NCBI RefSeq assembly: GCF_000003605.2
Contig: NW_003111473.1
Span: 189,329-253,328 of the forward strand
Source: Saccoglossus kowalevskii
Taxonomy: Eukaryota; Hemichordata; Enteropneusta; Harrimaniidae
DNA: 64,000 bases
Direction: 5' to 3'
Shown piece after piece: positions 59,501 through 64,000 of this stretch. The first letter of the stretch is position 1; each line of letters opens with the position of its first letter. A program made the translations under genes and the position numbers. The notes beneath the pieces were generated by a model. It ran no database searches. It was not told the origin of the DNA and saw only the letters and a program-made list of their open reading frames with translations.

Positions 59501-62500
59501 AATAAGTTTAGGAGAATGGCATCCCATCGTTGAGGACGATAACCTTTGACCTTATGTCCTGCTTCTGTCCTGAGTAAGACTGTAATTAACTCAGGCATCC
59601 TTATCGTAGAGTAGATGATTTCTGTGAGATGATGGATCATTTCTCTTACGTCAGCTTAGTCTGAGTAAGCATTGTTGGTGGTGATTGTTCAATATGAATT
59701 TCTTATCTAAAGTAAAAACATCAAATGAAATAGGAATATGGAAGAGACCATTCGAACATTTAACAAAACAATCTCTCAAGCTGTTCAACTTCTACAGTCT
59801 ATTACCATACTATATACAAAAGCATCATTGGCTTTTCATTATTGAAAGTAACCAATACACTTCTAGAAATGATCCCATGTTGCAAGAAATTGATATGAAG
59901 ATGGAATCCTTAAGGATATCTTTTTTTTTGATGCCCGCTTTAAGTGAAAAAGTTTTTTAAACTGAAAAAGTGCACCTCTTCCAGCTAATGGATTATCTTG
60001 TACATGTATATCATTGAGATAAGATGACTATGATTAAAAAAGGGTTAATAATTGTATGACCTTCTTCATATCTTTAAACCACTATGCATTACATGAATGC
60101 TGTAATTTAATATTTGTGATTTGTTTAAATTGTGTGTCATAAAAATTAATAATGAAACATAATGCACTGTCTTGTCTCTGGCAGCCCATCTGTTTTCTCC
60201 GCACAAGTTATTTTGCCTGCGGATCTATACATCTAAATTATATACATTCGTTTTTAACTTTTTCTGTTTTTTTATAAATTTTTATAAATACATTGTTTAA
60301 AATTCTGAAATAATATTTCAATGATGAATGAAATGTTGTAGATGCTGTGTACAAAATTGAAAATCAACAAGCTTAGTGTTGTGGGGAAATTAATCTGCTT
60401 TCACTGCAGGAAAGTGTACGTGTCCAGAAAATTTGATACTACTTGCGAATATGCACATACATTATTAAGTCGTTATAAATAGCTTTGGCTTGCCTTTAAA
60501 TGAAATATATCCTGTTACCTAGGCAATATATTATAAAAATATGGATATCTTGTTTAAAAGTTTATAATAAACCACCCAACCCGCAAAATGCGAAAGGACT
60601 AATTATAAACTGGGTTTTATATTTCTATATACTTTTACTGAAATCCCACTAAATTAAATTTATGTAAAATTACAAATCTTTAAATTTAACGTTCAGTGAA
60701 AAATTATCACAATAATGAACTAAAATAAATGCCTTTGCAGTACAAAAATTTTAGTCATTCTGTTAAGTGAAGCAAATGGATTTTAGAATTTAAAAATCAA
60801 CAGAAAATTGGACAAATCCAAAGTGCACACAGTAGAGATCATCTTGCAGTATGCTGGCCTACAAGACTTGTGCCTTGAATAATGGAGTTTTCAATATAAT
60901 GGAGTTTTCAATACACATTTGATGTCTATACATTCATTTGAACATAAAAATTTGGTAAATGTTTTATCATGAAAATCATAAAACACATCAAGCAAATTCT
61001 AATTTACATGCTTCCATCTGGCAGTTTAATTACACCGGTATACTTTTATGCAAATACAGTTTATCCAAAGATATTTAAAATCAAATCATACTAAAATATA
61101 GTTATTATTCTATTACAGCATGTTATAACTTGTCTATGCAAGTATTGTAGCAAGTTCAGTTTGAAAAATAATGATAAGGTACACATTTGGGATTCTACTA
61201 AGGTTGAATAGCCACAATGGCTATATATATATTGTTTTCCAGTTAAACCAACTTGCTTGGTTACTTGTCAAACTAAGGGAATACAAAATAATTCATGATG
61301 CTGGAGAGTAAATACAAAATAATAATGTCCAATTCGTGTTATATTTTGTCAACTAGGTTGTATATTAACTGTAACTGGGGGTTACATTTATTGTATATAA
61401 GGATTTGTTACCTTATGTGACAATTATTCACTGAGGCTTACAGTTAATAATTGTTTTGTCATCTTGAATTTCTCGGGACAACCATTCTGTACACAGAGAT
61501 ATTTATAATATTTTGAACATGTTTATTGACAAGAATATGAATTTTGATTGTCATTTCAATTTTGTTTACATATTTAAATGCTGCGTTTCATTTGTGTTGT
61601 GCTACTGGTGATTAGAGTGGACACACAAGTGAAATATTGATGTGGTTTTCAGCATTTGTATAGATAATAATGTTCACATCGTCACAGTATTCAAGTTTGC
61701 CTAACATGTCCTTAATTGGACTTTCAATATTGTGCATTTTGATATTCCAATTTGCTCCTAATTCGGCAACGAGCATGGTGTGTTTTTGTGCTTTGACGTG
61801 CAGAGTGAAATGTCAACATGATTTGCACAAAATGAGGGGTACGTTTATTCCATTCCACGTGACCAGTGCTCTCACCCAATCAGCTTAGAGTTTTAGAATA
61901 TGAAAAATGACAATGTTTGATTGTTTTTCCACAAAGTATGTTTTACTGATGTTTATTTCAATGTTATGAGGATGACATAAAGATGACCACTTTCGCTCTA
62001 CAATTTATTCATCCTAGCTAATTGGTGGTGGAAAGGGCGTTATTTTCTGTAGCCAATTCTAGGAGTAATTCACTAATGGTGTATGGTTAGCCAAGAGACA
62101 TTTTTCAATCTAATTCATTTCTTGTTATCAACGTGTGGGTCTACTTCTATTTGATTAACAAAACTCATTACTATATATCCCCATCTGAGTGGCCTAATTT
62201 AAATCGATCTTCAATCGTTATATTAATTCATTCACATTTATATAATAAATTACCAAATTGTAGGATGTGTGTAGTGTAATTATTGAGTGGGTTGACATGT
62301 GTACTATCGTCCATTCAAAATGTGATTGGAATAATTTAAAGATATTCGGGTATGTATTGTGCATATTAAAAATGGTTGATTAAAGGCGCAGGTTTGTGAA
62401 AGGATTATTTTTGAAGTAAATCGGGCAAGGCCAGCAAAAAGAGTACTCTGCACAAAGGATCTTTGAAATTCAATTAAATCTATATACTTCTTGTTCACTC

Positions 62501-63488
62501 GTTTCATAATTGATGATCACAGTCACAATTGCGCCGTGGTGATTGTTTTTCACTGTTCTGTGTGTTTGTGTTCATTTTTATAAGGTGCCCAGAATTCATA
62601 ATTTAACAGGAACCGCAAATAGTGAATACAATTTTGAAGTCAAATAAATTTAGTGGCAGGTGTTCGTTCTCCATTAGGTTTGGACCCTACGGCATCATTT
62701 ATACACTGCTTCTCGTGCTCTGTAATGATGTATCTTCTAAAACTGTTGTTCATAATCTGTGTATCTGAACAAATACTAATAAACAGGCCGCATTATTTAT
62801 ATACAATAGACGAACATTATTTTTAATATATTACCAGAGGAATATTCTTTTATTATTCCATTAATAAATGGTTATAATTTAGCTATGGAGACGAGAGAGT
62901 GTCACAGATGGTAATGTTTGTTCAAAAAATGGGCTTAGCTATTATATCTCGCTACTTTCTTATGATTGTTCTGTTACATGCAAATGTACAACATTTTCAG
63001 TGTTAGGATTCTGTGCATATTTTGTGATATATTGCTGTTTAGCTATCATAACATGATTTATGTGGGTGTCTTTAGTTTTCTTTAGTATATTTAACGTAGA
63101 GTGCTTGCCTAGTTTTTATATGGCAGTATTGAAACAACAAATTCTTTACTGTAATGTGCTTTTACCTTTCAAATACTTTTTGGTGATCTGGTGAGTAGTA
63201 CTTAATTTGCATAATGTAAATGTCATGTGTTTATAACCACCTTGTACAATGAAGTGCACGTTAAAATTACTATTTTGGCAAATCTGGCACTGATTCGAGA
63301 AATAACTTATTTTTTATGCTTTGGATAATCCAGATCTGATTTGTTTTTGGTTTAAACTAGTGCATAATATGATTTATAAATTTTCAAAAATTTTGTACAT
63401 AGAGAGGATGCATGATGGTATACATATCCTCATATACATATACAGATTAAAAGATTATTCTACCCAAAAATAGCATGGGAACCCACAT
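56517..63488 (+). other. Probable first intron of the signal-peptide gene; nothing coding recognised
   Basis: AT-rich sequence. The open frames at 57669-58022 and 58606-58959 lack convincing splice sites and family motifs. The stretch at 59340-59690 is a little less AT-rich but has no clear reading frame. Confidence 0.4.
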
Positions 63489-64000
63489 TTTTAGCTCCGC
63501 TGTCGACTTTGTCGAGCGGAGCTTATCATATGAGTGATTGTCCGTCGTCGTCCGTGTCAATGTTTTACTTTTTCGACTTCTTCTTGAAAACTACAAGCCT
63601 GAATGCTTTGATACGTGGTGTATATGTACCTTGGGTAGACCTCTCTTAGGTTTGTTCATTTCATGTTGATATCTTCAATTCTCTAATTTTGGTGAATATT
63701 TTTGTCATTTTTGGTAAAAAGTGATATTTTCGACTTCTTGTTAAAAACCGCAAGTGCAATTGCTTTGATATTACATATATAGGTACTACATGTGGACCTC
63801 TCTCAGATTTGTTCATTTTGTAATGATATCTTTAATTCTCTAATTTTGGTGAATATTTTTGTCATTTTTGGTAAAAAGTGATATTTTCGACTTCTTGTTA
63901 AAAACCGCAAGTGCAATTGCTTTGATATTACATATATAGGTACTACATGTGACCTCTCTCAGATTTGTTCATTTTGTATGATATCTTTAATTCTCTATTT
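63489..64000 (+). repeat. Dispersed repeat with GC-rich hairpin and three units of about 157 bp (cut by window end)
   Basis: It begins with an inverted repeat: AGCTCCGCT at 63491-63499 pairs with AGCGGAGCT about 22 bp later, with CGAC/GTCG in the inner stem. 'atgagtgattgtccgtcg' follows, then units starting 'ttttcgacttcttgttaaaa' near 63567, 63725 and 63882. The second and third units are almost identical. The first matches the minus-strand copy at 18060-18310. It encodes no protein. Confidence 0.9.

Overview
This is an AT-rich, intron-rich animal nuclear sequence with two assembly gaps. The gene style fits a marine invertebrate: small exons in long introns full of minisatellites and short dispersed repeats, and a chromatin gene of the polybromo family. 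I cannot name the species from the sequence alone; an invertebrate deuterostome or a lophotrochozoan are both possible. Nothing bacterial, viral or CRISPR-like was seen.

Layout. (1) Bases 1-273, plus strand: the last 90 codons of an unrecognised proline-, glutamine- and tyrosine-rich protein. (2) 274-13015: non-coding sequence with three minisatellites (4390-5176, 8946-9673, 11465-11745), a short perfect hairpin (5733-5757) and an isolated CpG-rich, promoter-like patch (about 5810-6200). (3) 13016-36160 and probably on to about 55870, minus strand: one large gene related to polybromo-1 (PBRM1), the bromodomain/BAH subunit of PBAF chromatin remodelers. Nine coding exons with matching splice phases run from a bromodomain-5-like segment through a bromodomain-6-like segment and a BAH domain into a single 4,454-nt terminal coding exon. 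That exon carries five HMG-box-like domains, a C2H2 finger, an AT-hook and two CtBP-type motifs. A tenth short exon at 36105-36160 offers an in-frame start. The joined model has 1,927 residues. No exons for bromodomains 1-4 or for BAH1 were found. (4) About 55740-56516: a probable divergent promoter, with a 5' UTR-like exon for the minus-strand gene (YY1-type motif) and a first exon encoding a signal peptide for a plus-strand gene. (5) 56517-64000: the first intron of that plus-strand gene, or intergenic sequence, ending in a dispersed repeat family with units of about 157 bp that also occurs in the introns of the polybromo-like gene.

The most interesting item is the polybromo-like gene. It looks like a rebuilt member of the family: the front half is missing, both remaining bromodomains appear to lack the usual acetyl-lysine-binding asparagine, and the single HMG box of human PBRM1 is replaced by an array of five plus other DNA- and corepressor-binding motifs.
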